Below the pieces are notes generated by a model that did not search any database, was not told where the DNA came from, and saw only the letters and a list, made by a program, of their open reading frames with translations. From assembly GCA_034430275.1 (NCBI GenBank), contig DAOUEW010000196.1, positions 1-22,095 of the forward strand: 22,095 bases of DNA, in the 5' to 3' direction. Both the position numbers and the translations under genes were made by a program. Every line of letters starts with the position of its first letter. Position 1 is the first letter of the stretch. Positions 1 to 7,957 of this stretch are shown one piece after another. The DNA comes from JAUVXJ01 sp034430275 (GTDB lineage: Bacteria > Chloroflexota > Anaerolineae > UBA7937 > B3-Chlor).

Positions 1-110
1 TCAAGAGTGGCATGGGTGTGGCTATCCTGTCCACCTCCAAGGGGATCATGACCGGCGACAAAGCGATACGCCTGGGCGTTGGTGGTGAGGTTCTGTGTTA
101 TGTGTGGTAG
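1..110 (+). CDS. rpsH: 30S ribosomal protein S8, 3' end only (partial)
   Basis: The window opens inside this gene. The frame starting at base 3 gives 35 codons and a TAG at 108-110. The visible C-terminal part contains the S8 signatures ILSTSKGIMT and the terminal LGVGGEVLCYVW, which is the classic S8 ending. S8 binds 16S rRNA helix 21 in the central domain of the small subunit and, in E. coli, is the translational repressor of the spc operon. Its position immediately before rplF is the normal spc order. The N-terminal part lies outside the window, so start and length cannot be judged. Confidence 0.95.
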   Translation, partial: KSGMGVAILSTSKGIMTGDKAIRLGVGGEVLCYVW

Positions 111-194
111 TGAGGACTGTCGAGCAGTGCTCCCTGCTGTGATGACGGGTGCAAACCCTGCGTATCGGTGGGGAGGCACGGGAGGTACGCGCTG

Positions 195-740
195 ATGTCT
201 CGCATAGGCAAGATGCCCATACCGGTGCCACCGGATGTCCAGGTCACGATCCGCGGGCCCGAGGTGACCGTTAAGGGGCCAAGGGGCGAGCTCACGCGCA
301 CCTTGCACCGGGATATCTCTGTGCGCCTTGAAGATAACGAATTGGTGGTAGCTCGTCCTACTGATCACAGGCTCCACCGGTCGTTGCATGGCTTGTCGAG
401 AGCCCTGCTGGCCAACATGGTGCAAGGGGTCCACGAGGGGTTCCGCAAGGAGCTTGAGATCCAGGGCGTCGGCTACCGTGCCCAGTCGGAAGGTGACAAC
501 CTCATCCTCTCCCTAGGCTACTCGCACCCTGTTCAGATAGCACCGCCGCCAGGGATAACCCTCTCGGTGGACAAGAGCTATCGCAACATCACGGTGGAAG
601 GTGTGGACAAGGAGCTGGTGGGCAGAGTGGCGGCTGAGATCCGAGCGGTGCGCAAGCCAGAACCTTACAAGGGGAAAGGCATTCGCTATGTGGGCGAGCA
701 TGTTCGTCGGAAGGCCGGCAAGGCTGGCAAGATCGGCTAA
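195..740 (+). CDS. rplF: 50S ribosomal protein L6
   Basis: This encodes a 181-residue protein, the usual L6 length. It begins MSRIGKMPIPVP and has two L6 domains. The C-terminal signature VRKPEPYKGKGIRYVGE lies at about residues 152-168, with a basic tail. L6 binds 23S rRNA near the factor-binding site and the sarcin-ricin loop. An upstream in-frame ATG at 168 would add nine residues unlike any L6, whereas the ATG at 195 sits 9 bases after a GGAGG at 181-185, so 195 is chosen. An 84-base gap separates it from rpsH. Confidence 0.97.
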   Translation: MSRIGKMPIPVPPDVQVTIRGPEVTVKGPRGELTRTLHRDISVRLEDNELVVARPTDHRLHRSLHGLSRALLANMVQGVHEGFRKELEIQGVGYRAQSEGDNLILSLGYSHPVQIAPPPGITLSVDKSYRNITVEGVDKELVGRVAAEIRAVRKPEPYKGKGIRYVGEHVRRKAGKAGKIG

Positions 741-784
741 CACCTCCCGAGGATGGGGGTCAGTGGTGGTGGGGGCAGAATAGA

Positions 785-1153
785 ATGAGCAGCAGAAAAG
801 ACCGTGCAGCCGCGCGCCGCCGACGACATCTGCGGGTGCGGAAGAGGCTGCGCGTCAGCGAGGATCGCCCTCGTCTTTCCGTATTTCGTAGCCTGAAACA
901 CATCTACGCTCAGGTCATCGACGATATCGAGGGCCGGACGCTGGTCGCTGCATCGACTCTAGATCCGGAGGTTCGAGGACGGATCGCAGGAATGAAGAAG
1001 TCTGAGCAGGCCAAAGTGGTGGGCGAGGTACTGGCCCAACGAGCCAAGGCCCGAGGCATCGAGAAGGTTGTCTTCGACCGAGGGGGCTACAAGTATCATG
1101 GTCGCGTTCGATCCCTCGCTGAGGGAGCGCGCTCCGAGGGGCTTGAGTTCTAG
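785..1153 (+). CDS. rplR: 50S ribosomal protein L18
   Basis: The 122-residue product has an Arg-rich N-terminus and the L18 core, including RPRLSVFRSLKHIYAQVIDD near residues 28-47 and the later VVFDRGGYKYHGRV. L18 binds 5S rRNA together with L5 and L25 and attaches it to the central protuberance. The ribosome binding site is weak: a GGGGG at 771-775, nine bases before the ATG, is the best match. The 44-base gap after rplF and the position before rpsE fit spc-type order and co-transcription. Confidence 0.97.
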   Translation: MSSRKDRAAARRRRHLRVRKRLRVSEDRPRLSVFRSLKHIYAQVIDDIEGRTLVAASTLDPEVRGRIAGMKKSEQAKVVGEVLAQRAKARGIEKVVFDRGGYKYHGRVRSLAEGARSEGLEF

Positions 1154-1239
1154 CACCAGGCAGACGAGATCCTGGCTCCCGACGGGCCGGGTCAGCATAA
1201 GTTCGATGTCTTGAGAAGAGTTGGGGAAAGAGGACATTC

Positions 1240-1752
1240 ATGGAAGAGGAATTCCTTCAGGAGCGCGTTGTCCACATTGCCCGCGTGGCCAAGGTGGTCA
1301 AGGGAGGCCGCCGCTTCGGGTTCCGAGCGGTGGTCGTGGTGGGTGATGGCCGGGGCAGCGTCGGTGCGGGCGTTGGCAAGGCGCGAGAGGTACCCGAGGC
1401 CATTCGCAAGGGCATCGAGAAGGCCAAGAAGGACATGGTTCGGGTGCCCATCAGCGGCACCACGATCCCTCATGAGGTGCTGGCTAGGTTTGGGGCGGCC
1501 AAGGTGCTGCTCAAGCCGGCCTCGGCTGGCACGGGCGTCATTGCTGGCGGAGGCGTGAGGGCGGTGGTGGAGGCAGCCGGCATACGCGATATCCTGACCA
1601 AGTCGCTGGGCAGCGCCAACATCTTGAATGTGGTCTCGGCGACTATGGAGGGCTTGAGGCAGTTGAGATCTCCTGAGGACGAGGCGCGGCGACGGGGTAA
1701 GCGGGTGGAAGAGGTGCGACCCTTCTGGGAGCGGTCAGATGGCCAAGACTGA
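1240..1752 (+). CDS. rpsE: 30S ribosomal protein S5
   Basis: The 170-residue product shows both S5 domains. The N-terminal double-stranded-RNA-binding-like domain includes ERVVHIARVAKVVKGGRRF and VGDGRGSVGAGVGKAREVPE. The C-terminal domain includes the GTGVIAGGGVRAVVEAAGI loop and SANILNVV. S5 lies at the mRNA entry side of the 30S subunit and influences decoding fidelity. The ATG at 1240 follows an AGAGGA at 1229-1234. The last 14 bases overlap the start of rpmD, implying translational coupling. Confidence 0.97.
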   Translation: MEEEFLQERVVHIARVAKVVKGGRRFGFRAVVVVGDGRGSVGAGVGKAREVPEAIRKGIEKAKKDMVRVPISGTTIPHEVLARFGAAKVLLKPASAGTGVIAGGGVRAVVEAAGIRDILTKSLGSANILNVVSATMEGLRQLRSPEDEARRRGKRVEEVRPFWERSDGQD

Positions 1753-1930
1753 CAAGCAGTTGCGAATCACCTGGATCAAGAGCAGCATAGGGTACTCTGA
1801 GAACCAGAAAGCCACCATCAAGGCGCTGGGCTTCAGTCGGCTGGGCCAATCGGTGGTGCAGCCCGACAATCCCGCCATCCGGGGTATGGTCTACACGGTC
1901 CGTCACCTCGTAGAGGTGGAGGAAGACTAG
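1739..1930 (+). CDS. rpmD: 50S ribosomal protein L30
   Basis: The 63-residue product has the L30 pattern: LRITWIKSSIGYSENQKATI, then ALGFSRLGQSVVQPDNPAIRGMV, then VRHLVEVEE. L30 is a small peripheral large-subunit protein near domain II of 23S rRNA. The gene starts inside the 3' end of rpsE (14-base overlap, different frame). It is followed by an 80-base gap before rplO, larger than most gaps in this operon. Confidence 0.96.
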   Translation: MAKTDKQLRITWIKSSIGYSENQKATIKALGFSRLGQSVVQPDNPAIRGMVYTVRHLVEVEED

Positions 1931-2010
1931 TGTTCTCTGCCACAGCAACGGGGATGCTCTGCCACAGAGTTGCAGATCCTTGTGTGGGGTGAGGGTCCTT
2001 CGGAGGAGTC

Positions 2011-2505
2011 ATGAAGTTACACGACTTGGGACCAGCCAAGGGGTCCAAGAAAAGGGCGAAGAGGGTAGGAAGAGGCGATAGCTCCGGGAGCGGAAAGACG
2101 GCGGGACGGGGAACGAAGGGCCAGAATTCGCGTTCCGGTGGCGGTGTCCGCCCCTACTTCGAGGGTGGCCAGTTGCCTCTTGTGAGGCGGCTGCCGCACG
2201 TAAGGGGCTTCACCAATATCTTCAAGACCCAGTTCTCCACGGTGAGTCTGGATCGGCTCAATCAGCGCTTTGCGAAGGGAGATGAGGTGTCCCCGGCCAC
2301 ACTGGCCGAGGCGGGCCTCGTAGCGTCACCTAGCGAACTGGTCAAGGTGCTGGGGGGTGGCGAGCTGGACAAACCACTGACCGTACGGGCCCACGGCTTC
2401 TCCGCAAGCGCCAGGGCCAAGATCGAAGCCGCAGGAGGGAGCGTCGAGGAAATCCCCATATCGGCGGAGAAGCCCAAGCGGGGACCTCGGCGCAGGTCTC
2501 GGTAG
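2011..2505 (+). CDS. rplO: 50S ribosomal protein L15
   Basis: The 164-residue product begins MKLHDLGPAKGSKKRAKRVG. It continues with the Gly/Arg-rich extended arm typical of L15 (GRGTKGQNSRSGGGVRPYFE, FEGGQLPLVRRLPHVRGF) and a globular C-terminal domain containing KPLTVRAHGFSASARAKIEAAGG. L15 is an early-assembling 23S rRNA-binding protein. A GGAGGA lies just before the ATG. The C-terminus has a short extra basic tail (KRGPRRRSR), making the protein slightly longer than the approximately 145 residues common in other bacteria. Confidence 0.96.
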   Translation: MKLHDLGPAKGSKKRAKRVGRGDSSGSGKTAGRGTKGQNSRSGGGVRPYFEGGQLPLVRRLPHVRGFTNIFKTQFSTVSLDRLNQRFAKGDEVSPATLAEAGLVASPSELVKVLGGGELDKPLTVRAHGFSASARAKIEAAGGSVEEIPISAEKPKRGPRRRSR

Positions 2506-2515
2506 GGGGACAGAA

Positions 2516-3811
2516 GTGGAAACGATAAGGAACGTACTGAACGCCTTCAAACTGCCCGATCTGCGGCAGAAGATACTCTTCACTTTGGCTATGCTGGTGG
2601 TCTATCGCCTAGCAGCCCACATACCGGTGCCCGGGGTGAATGCTGAGGCGTTGAGTCAGATGTTCCAGAGCAATCAGCTTCTGGGACTGTTGGACATGTT
2701 CTCGGGGGGCGCGATGTCCAGCTTCTCGGTGGTGGCCGTGGGTGTGTACCCCTACATCACGGCGTCTATCATCATGCAGTTGCTGGTGCCGTTGATACCT
2801 CCCCTGGAGCGGCTGTCCCAAGAGGGTGAAGCTGGACAGGCCAAGATCAATCAATATATGCACATCGCGACGGTGCCCCTGGCCGCGCTTCAGGCCATCG
2901 CACAGATCACGATGTTCAGTCGCAGTACGGTGCCCGTCATCGAGAACTTCAATCTCTTCTCTGCCAGTACTTTCCTGCCCAGTCTGGCCACAGTCTTGAC
3001 CCTGACAGCGGGCACCATGTTCGCCGTGTGGCTAGGGGAACTGATCACCGAGCAAGGCGTAGGCAACGGCATCTCTATCATCATCTTCGGGGGCATCGTG
3101 GCTCGTATTCCGCAGAGCGTTGCGGAGGATTTGCGGACGAACGTCCCAGGCCTTATCGCTTTCGTTGTCATCGCCGTGGCAACGGTGGCGGCCATCGTTC
3201 TTATCTACGAGGGGCAGCGGCGAATCCCGGTCCAGTATGGTAAGCGCGTGCGAGGCACGAAGATCTACGGGGGGCAGAGCACCCACATACCGATGAAGAT
3301 CAACTCTGCTGGGATGATCCCCCTCATCTTCGCCTCTTCTCTACTGATCCTGCCTGGGGTCATCGCCAGCTACTTCCAGTATTCAGACAACCAGGTCGTG
3401 GGTGGTATAGCCCAGAGTGTCGTGGACATCTTCAATCAGGAAGGGATCCTCTACTGGATACTGTACTTCTTGATGGTTGTGGGCTGTACCTACTTCTATA
3501 CAGATGTCATCTTCCAGCAACAGAACATACCCGACAACCTTCAGAAGCACGGAGGGTTCATCCCCGGCATTCGTCCAGGAGCGCGGACTGCGGAGTACTT
3601 GAATCGCGTCTTGCGGCGCATCACGCTGGTGGGGGCTCTGTTCCTGGGAGCGGTGGCTATCCTGCCTTTCTTCGCCAGCCGACTCACTCCTATGCAGACG
3701 ATGATCATCACCAGCACCGGCCTGTTGATCGTGGTCGGTGTGGTCATAGACACGATGAAGCAGCTAGAGGCGCAGCTACTGATGCGCCACTACGAAGGGT
3801 TCCTGAGATAG
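2516..3811 (+). CDS. secY: preprotein translocase subunit SecY
   Basis: This encodes a 431-residue polytopic membrane protein with the expected ten transmembrane segments. SecY is the channel subunit of the SecYEG translocon, which exports and inserts proteins using SecA or the ribosome. Recognisable features are RLAAHIPVPGVN in the first segment, LGLLDMFSGGA in the plug region, GVYPYITASIIMQLL in TM2, TEQGVGNGISIIIFGGI in TM4, and the cytoplasmic C5 loop IPGIRPGARTAEYLNRVL. It starts with GTG at 2516, preceded by a GGGGGA (2505-2510) that overlaps the rplO stop. It lies 10 bases after rplO, as in the standard spc operon. Confidence 0.98.
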   Translation: METIRNVLNAFKLPDLRQKILFTLAMLVVYRLAAHIPVPGVNAEALSQMFQSNQLLGLLDMFSGGAMSSFSVVAVGVYPYITASIIMQLLVPLIPPLERLSQEGEAGQAKINQYMHIATVPLAALQAIAQITMFSRSTVPVIENFNLFSASTFLPSLATVLTLTAGTMFAVWLGELITEQGVGNGISIIIFGGIVARIPQSVAEDLRTNVPGLIAFVVIAVATVAAIVLIYEGQRRIPVQYGKRVRGTKIYGGQSTHIPMKINSAGMIPLIFASSLLILPGVIASYFQYSDNQVVGGIAQSVVDIFNQEGILYWILYFLMVVGCTYFYTDVIFQQQNIPDNLQKHGGFIPGIRPGARTAEYLNRVLRRITLVGALFLGAVAILPFFASRLTPMQTMIITSTGLLIVVGVVIDTMKQLEAQLLMRHYEGFLR

Positions 3812-3827
3812 CGGTCGTGGAGGTTGT

Positions 3828-4475
3828 ATGAATCTGGTCATGCTCGGCCCACCAGGGGCTGGCAAGGGAACTCAGGCTGCACTACTCGCCGAGAAGATAG
3901 AGGTGCCCCACGTGGCCACCGGCGACCTTTTTCGGACGGCACTGAAGGAAGAGACCGAACTGGGGTTGAGCGCCAAGTCCTACATGGAGCGGGGGGAGTT
4001 GGTGCCGGATGAGGTCACCGTGGCCATGGTTCGTGAGCGGCTGCTCGAGCCGGACTGTGACACCGGGGTGATCCTTGACGGTTTCCCTCGCACTGTCGAG
4101 CAGGCCGAGGCCTTGGAAGGGATCCTCGCCGAACAGAGTAAGACCATAGACGCGGCGCTCTTCATCGATGCGGCAGAGGATGAGTTGGTCAGAAGGCTCT
4201 CCAGCCGCTGGACCTGCCGCAACTGCCAGGCTGTGTACAACATCATTTCGAACCCTCCCCGGCAGGAGGGCAAGTGCGACATCTGTGGCGGTGAGCTCTA
4301 CCAGCGCGCCGATGATGTCCCCGATACGGTGAGAAACCGAATCCGGGTTTACTGGGACCAGACCAGTCCTCTTGTGGATTACTACAGAGGCAAGGGGTTG
4401 CTCATTACCATCAAGAGTGAAGGTGGCATAGAAAGCGTACAGGGGAAGATCCTCAAGGCCCTGGAAGCCCTGTGA
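3828..4475 (+). CDS. adk: adenylate kinase, zinc-containing long form
   Basis: The 215-residue enzyme interconverts ATP plus AMP and 2 ADP in the cytoplasm. The P-loop GPPGAGKGT is at residues 7-15, the NMP-binding region TGDLFR at 31-36, and DGFPRT at 84-89. The LID domain carries two CxxC pairs (C130, C133, C150, C153), so it is the zinc-stabilised type found in many Gram-positive and thermophilic bacteria. ADDVPDTVRNRI follows the LID. A GGAGG lies four bases before the ATG. It sits 16 bases after secY and ends one base into the map start (TGATG), a usual secY-adk-map arrangement. Confidence 0.98.
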   Translation: MNLVMLGPPGAGKGTQAALLAEKIEVPHVATGDLFRTALKEETELGLSAKSYMERGELVPDEVTVAMVRERLLEPDCDTGVILDGFPRTVEQAEALEGILAEQSKTIDAALFIDAAEDELVRRLSSRWTCRNCQAVYNIISNPPRQEGKCDICGGELYQRADDVPDTVRNRIRVYWDQTSPLVDYYRGKGLLITIKSEGGIESVQGKILKALEAL

Positions 4476-5236
4476 TGGTCATCCGGAAGTCCAAGCGGGA
4501 ACTGGCGACGATGCGAGAAGCAGGGAGGATCGTGGCTGTGACCCACGCCCGGCTTCGGGACAGCATCAGGCCGGGAGTGACCACGGCGGAACTGGATGCA
4601 CTGGCCTATGAGGTGGTCACCGCTCACGGAGCCCAGCCATCGTTCCTTGGATACAGGGGCTACCCGGCGTCGCTGTGCGTATCCATCAATGAACAGGTGG
4701 TGCACGGCATTCCTGGCGCGCGGGTGCTGGAAGAGGGCGACGTCGTCAGTCTGGACTTCGGCGCGTACTATCGGGGGTATCACGGAGATGCCACCATTAC
4801 GGTGGGCGTGGGCCGAGTGGACGAGAAAGTTCAGGACTTGATCGAGACCACCCGGGGCGCTCTGGAGGCGGGAATCGCCCAATGCACGAAGGGCAAATAT
4901 CTGGGCGATGTCTCGTGGGCCATTCAGAGCCACGCTGAGTCCCGGGGGTTCTCCGTGGTGCGGCAGTACGTGGGACATGGAATTGGGCGCAAGATGCATG
5001 AGGATCCGCAGATACCTAACTATGGGTCACCAGGCCGAGGTATGCTCCTGAAACCGGGCATGACCTTCGCGCTGGAGCCGATGGTGAATGTGGGGACGCA
5101 CCTCACGCGTGTGTTGGATGACAACTGGACGGTGGTGACCGCCGATGGTGGGCTGTCGGCTCACTTCGAGCATACGATCGCTATCACCGAGGCGGGACCT
5201 GAGATACTGACCCGGCTGAAAGAGGGGGGTCCATAA
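4475..5236 (+). CDS. map: methionine aminopeptidase, type I
   Basis: The 253-residue enzyme removes the initiator methionine from nascent proteins. The five dinuclear metal ligands are visible: D94 (in LDFG), D105 (in HGDATITV), H168 (in YVGHGIGR), E201 (in ALEPMV) and E232 (in FEHTIAI). H77 in NEQVVHGIP is the usual catalytic-site histidine. The ATG at 4475 overlaps the adk stop (TGATG). A GTG at 4472 directly before it is an alternative start adding one residue. It ends TAATG, overlapping rpmJ by one base. infA, which normally follows map, is not here. Confidence 0.97.
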   Translation: MVIRKSKRELATMREAGRIVAVTHARLRDSIRPGVTTAELDALAYEVVTAHGAQPSFLGYRGYPASLCVSINEQVVHGIPGARVLEEGDVVSLDFGAYYRGYHGDATITVGVGRVDEKVQDLIETTRGALEAGIAQCTKGKYLGDVSWAIQSHAESRGFSVVRQYVGHGIGRKMHEDPQIPNYGSPGRGMLLKPGMTFALEPMVNVGTHLTRVLDDNWTVVTADGGLSAHFEHTIAITEAGPEILTRLKEGGP

Positions 5237-5349
5237 TGAAAGTCAGACCATCAGTCAAACGTCTGTGCGAGAACTGCAGGATCGTGAGGCGCAGAGGTGT
5301 GGTCAGGGTTCTGTGCAGGAATCCGCGACACAAGCAGCGGCAGGGCTAG
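5236..5349 (+). CDS. rpmJ: 50S ribosomal protein L36, zinc-ribbon type
   Basis: This short gene gives exactly 37 residues, the canonical L36 length. It starts MKVRPSVKRLC and carries the CCCH zinc site C11, C14, C27 and H32. L36 is the smallest large-subunit protein and sits near the 23S rRNA regions contacted by L6 and L16. The ATG overlaps the map stop by one base (TAATG), so translation is probably coupled to map. The gene is followed by a 51-base gap containing a hairpin before rpsM. Confidence 0.97.
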   Translation: MKVRPSVKRLCENCRIVRRRGVVRVLCRNPRHKQRQG

Positions 5350-5356
5350 TCTGGTA

Positions 5357-5379
5357 GGGCAGGTGGTACGGGCCTGCCC
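5357..5379 (+). promoter_or_regulatory. hairpin in the leader before rpsM
   Basis: GGGCAGG (5357-5363) pairs perfectly with CCTGCCC (5373-5379) around a 9-base loop. It ends ten bases before the rpsM Shine-Dalgarno sequence (AGGAGG, 5389-5394). There is no T-run, so it is not an intrinsic terminator. In E. coli the leader before rpsM folds into a pseudoknot bound by S4 to control the alpha operon. A comparable role here is only an inference from position. Confidence 0.35.
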
Positions 5380-5400
5380 ATAGAGAACAGGAGGACGATC

Positions 5401-5784
5401 ATGGCTAGGATCGCCGGCGTTGACTTGCCCAACAACAAGCGAACGGAGATCGCGCTCACCTACATCTACGGCATAGGCAAGTCCTCCAGCCAGAGAATCC
5501 TGGATCAGGCTGGGATCGACCCCAACGTCAGGGTCAAGGATCTGACGGAGGAGGACGCAACGCGTATCCGCGTCATTATTGATAGAGACCATAAGGTCGA
5601 GGGTGACTTGCGTCGAGAGGTCACCCAGAACATCAAACGATTGCAGGAGATAGGGTCCTACAGGGGTCTGCGCCACCGCCGCAATCTGCCGCTGCGTGGC
5701 CAGCGCACCAGGACCAACGCGCGTACGAAGAGAGGCGCCAGAAGAACGGTTCCTGGCAAGCGTCGGAGCAGGTCCAAGAAGTAG
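5401..5784 (+). CDS. rpsM: 30S ribosomal protein S13
   Basis: The 127-residue product starts MARIAGVDLPNNKRTEIALT and contains YIYGIGKSSSQRIL, the HhH-like RNA-binding core. It ends with the basic tail LRGQRTRTNARTKRGARRTV and KKR-type residues. S13 sits in the 30S head and contacts the P-site tRNA and the intersubunit bridge to L5. A full-strength Shine-Dalgarno AGGAGG (5389-5394) lies six bases before the ATG. This is the first gene of the classical alpha operon, here continuing directly from the spc genes. Confidence 0.98.
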   Translation: MARIAGVDLPNNKRTEIALTYIYGIGKSSSQRILDQAGIDPNVRVKDLTEEDATRIRVIIDRDHKVEGDLRREVTQNIKRLQEIGSYRGLRHRRNLPLRGQRTRTNARTKRGARRTVPGKRRSRSKK

Positions 5785-5870
5785 CGAGATGCTCTGCACG
5801 GCCCGGACGTGCGCCTGTGCAGTAGGGCGCCGCAGGAGAGCGGAACGCATTTCCTGAAGGGGAGGAATAG

Positions 5871-6266
5871 GTGGCACGAAGACAAGCAAAGAGACGTGGA
5901 CCACGCCGCGTGCGCAGGGACGTTCCCTACGCACAGGCGCACATACAGTCGACTTTCAACAACACGATAATCACGATAACTGACTCCAATGGCGACGTTC
6001 TGACGTGGAGCAGTGCAGGCACCGTGGGCTTCAAGGGTTCCCGGAAGAGTACACCCTACGCGGCACAGCTTGCTGGTCAGCAGGCAGCTAGGCAGGCCAT
6101 GGACATGGGCGTGAGGGAGTTGGACATCTTCGTCAAGGGTCCTGGACCTGGTCGAGAGGCGGCAGTACGCGCTCTGCAAGCGGCGGGACTTGGAGTGAGG
6201 TCGATTAGCGATGTGACACGCGTACCGCACAATGGGTGTCGTCCTCCCAAGAAGCGGCGCGTGTAA
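5871..6266 (+). CDS. rpsK: 30S ribosomal protein S11
   Basis: The 131-residue product has the S11 signatures IQSTFNNTIITITDSNGDVL, WSSAGTVGFKGSRKSTPYAAQ and VKGPGPGREAAVRALQAAGL, then the terminal VTRVPHNGCRPPKKRRV. S11 lies on the 30S platform and lines the mRNA exit path. It starts with GTG at 5871, four bases after GGGGAGGA (5859-5866). An 86-base gap separates it from rpsM. That gap holds a weak CTGCAC/GTGCAG pairing (5794-5799 with 5817-5822) but no clear terminator. Confidence 0.98.
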   Translation: MARRQAKRRGPRRVRRDVPYAQAHIQSTFNNTIITITDSNGDVLTWSSAGTVGFKGSRKSTPYAAQLAGQQAARQAMDMGVRELDIFVKGPGPGREAAVRALQAAGLGVRSISDVTRVPHNGCRPPKKRRV

Positions 6267-6317
6267 CAGCCAACGTGGCCCGTCCCGTCTCGAGAGCGAC
6301 TCACCAGAGGAGAAGAA

Positions 6318-6953
6318 ATGGCAAGACATACTGGCCCGGTCTGCAAACTCTGTCGTAGAGAAGGGGAAAAGCTCTTCTTGAAGGGAGATCGGTGCTTCAC
6401 GGCAAAGTGTGCTTTCGAGAAGCGCTCCTATCCGCCTGGCATGCACGGGCGCCGAGCTCGATTCAGGCGCAAGACCACTGACTTTGGTACACAGTTGCGA
6501 GAGAAGCAGAAGGCTCGGCGAATCTACGGTGTGATGGAGAGGCAGTTCCGTCGCTACTTCCGCCTAGCGGAGAGACGTAAGGGCGTTACTGGCGCCAATC
6601 TCCTACAAGCCCTGGAGAGTAGACTCGACAATGTCGTTCACCGACTTGGCTTTGCCAGTTCGCGCGCCCAAGCGCGCCAATTGGTCAGGCACGGGCACTT
6701 CGAAGTCAACGGAACTAAGACGAATGTGCCATCCTACCTGGTCAAGCCTGGCGAGCAGATAAGTGTGAGGGCCAGGAGCAAGACCAATGGCTATTTCCAG
6801 GCCGTGGCCCAGGAGATGGAGCATCGGTTCGTGCCAGAGTGGCTCAGCGTGGATGTCAATTCCCTATCGGGACGAGTACTGGCTCTCCCGACTCGAGAGG
6901 AGATCGAAGCACCGCTCAACGAGCAATTGATCACCGAGTACTATAGCAGGTAG
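6318..6953 (+). CDS. rpsD: 30S ribosomal protein S4, zinc-binding form
   Basis: The 211-residue product has four N-terminal cysteines (C9, C12, C26, C31), the pattern of the zinc-containing C+ form of S4. The S4 RNA-binding domain (LESRLDNVVHRLGFASSRAQ, RQLVRHGHFEVNG) is at about residues 95-160. S4 binds 16S rRNA at the five-way junction, initiates 30S assembly, and in several bacteria represses alpha-operon translation. AGAGGAG at 6306-6312 precedes the ATG by five bases. It lies between rpsK and rpoA, as expected. Confidence 0.98.
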   Translation: MARHTGPVCKLCRREGEKLFLKGDRCFTAKCAFEKRSYPPGMHGRRARFRRKTTDFGTQLREKQKARRIYGVMERQFRRYFRLAERRKGVTGANLLQALESRLDNVVHRLGFASSRAQARQLVRHGHFEVNGTKTNVPSYLVKPGEQISVRARSKTNGYFQAVAQEMEHRFVPEWLSVDVNSLSGRVLALPTREEIEAPLNEQLITEYYSR

Positions 6954-6994
6954 GGCAGTTTCTCGCTTCAGAAGCTGTTAGAGGAGGGACACCC

Positions 6995-7957
6995 TTGCTA
7001 CCCAATTTAGTTCTGCCCAAGATAGAGATTGAAGCGATCTCCGAGCGGTACGGGCGTTTCGTAGTCGGGCCGCTGGAGAGTGGCTATGGTGTGACAATCG
7101 GCAATTCCTTACGGCGGGTTCTTCTCTCCTCCTTGGCCGGCGCCGCGATCACTTCCGTCAGAGTAGATGGCGTCCACCACGAGTTCTCGCCGATAGCGGG
7201 GGTCAAAGAAGATACGATGACCTTGCTTCTCAACCTGAAGCAGGTCAGGATGAGACTGCACGGAGACGAGCCTGTACGACTGAGGCTCGAGGTCGAGGGA
7301 GAAGGGGTCGTCACAGCAGGAGACATCGAGTGCCCGAGCGAGGTGGAGATCGTCAACCCCGAGCTTCCCTTGCTCACTCTGGATGCCAACGACTCCAGAG
7401 TGGAGATGGAGATGACCGCCGAACGGGGACGGGGATACAGTCCCAGCGAGGAGAGAGGTGAGCTCGGCATAGGTCAACTGCCTGTGGACGCCGTGTTCTC
7501 TCCCATTCGCAGAATAGCTTACGTGGTCGATCGAGTGCGCATTGGCGAGATCACCGATTTCGACCAACTCAAACTGGATATCTGGACTGATGGAACCATC
7601 CAGCCCGAGGAGGCTCTCAGTAGCGCCGCCCAGATGCTGGCAAAGCACTTCTCTCTGGTGGCCAACGTCGGAGGAGCGCTAATCGACGAGGGAGAGGAGG
7701 CCGTGGAAGAAGGCATCCCGGCACGGATCTATGAGATGCCTATCGAGGACCTCGACCTCACCGTGCGAGCCTTCAACTGCCTCAAACGCGCCGGGATCAC
7801 GACGGTGGGCATGATTCTGGAGAAGCTAGAGAAGGGCGACGATGAGATCCTGGCGATTAGGAACTTCGGGCGGAAGTCCCTCGATGAGCTGAAGGAAGCA
7901 TTGAGCGAGAAGAACCTCCTCCCGGAACCGCAGGAGGAAGAGACCGATGAGACATAA
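6995..7957 (+). CDS. rpoA: DNA-directed RNA polymerase subunit alpha
   Basis: This is a 320-residue RNA polymerase alpha subunit. The N-terminal domain (about 1-235) carries the dimerisation motif GYGVTIGNSLRRVLLSSLAG and PIRRIAYVVDRVRIGEITDFD. The C-terminal domain (about 240-300) contains LTVRAFNCLKRAGITTVG. R248 in that stretch corresponds to the DNA UP-element-binding arginine (R265 of E. coli), and GRKSLDEL completes the helix-hairpin-helix. The likely start is TTG at 6995, seven bases after GAGGAGG at 6981-6987. A Glu-rich tail ends the protein. The last 11 bases overlap rplQ. Confidence 0.98.
   Translation: MLPNLVLPKIEIEAISERYGRFVVGPLESGYGVTIGNSLRRVLLSSLAGAAITSVRVDGVHHEFSPIAGVKEDTMTLLLNLKQVRMRLHGDEPVRLRLEVEGEGVVTAGDIECPSEVEIVNPELPLLTLDANDSRVEMEMTAERGRGYSPSEERGELGIGQLPVDAVFSPIRRIAYVVDRVRIGEITDFDQLKLDIWTDGTIQPEEALSSAAQMLAKHFSLVANVGGALIDEGEEAVEEGIPARIYEMPIEDLDLTVRAFNCLKRAGITTVGMILEKLEKGDDEILAIRNFGRKSLDELKEALSEKNLLPEPQEEETDET

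Noticed and set aside
4382..4999. 205-codon minus-strand frame across adk and map
   Set aside because: It is antisense to two unmistakable enzymes, with no ribosome binding site and no recognisable domain.
5658..6446. 262-codon minus-strand frame across rpsM, rpsK and rpsD
   Set aside because: It is antisense to three ribosomal-protein genes. The Cys/Arg/Ser-rich composition is typical of GC-rich shadow frames.
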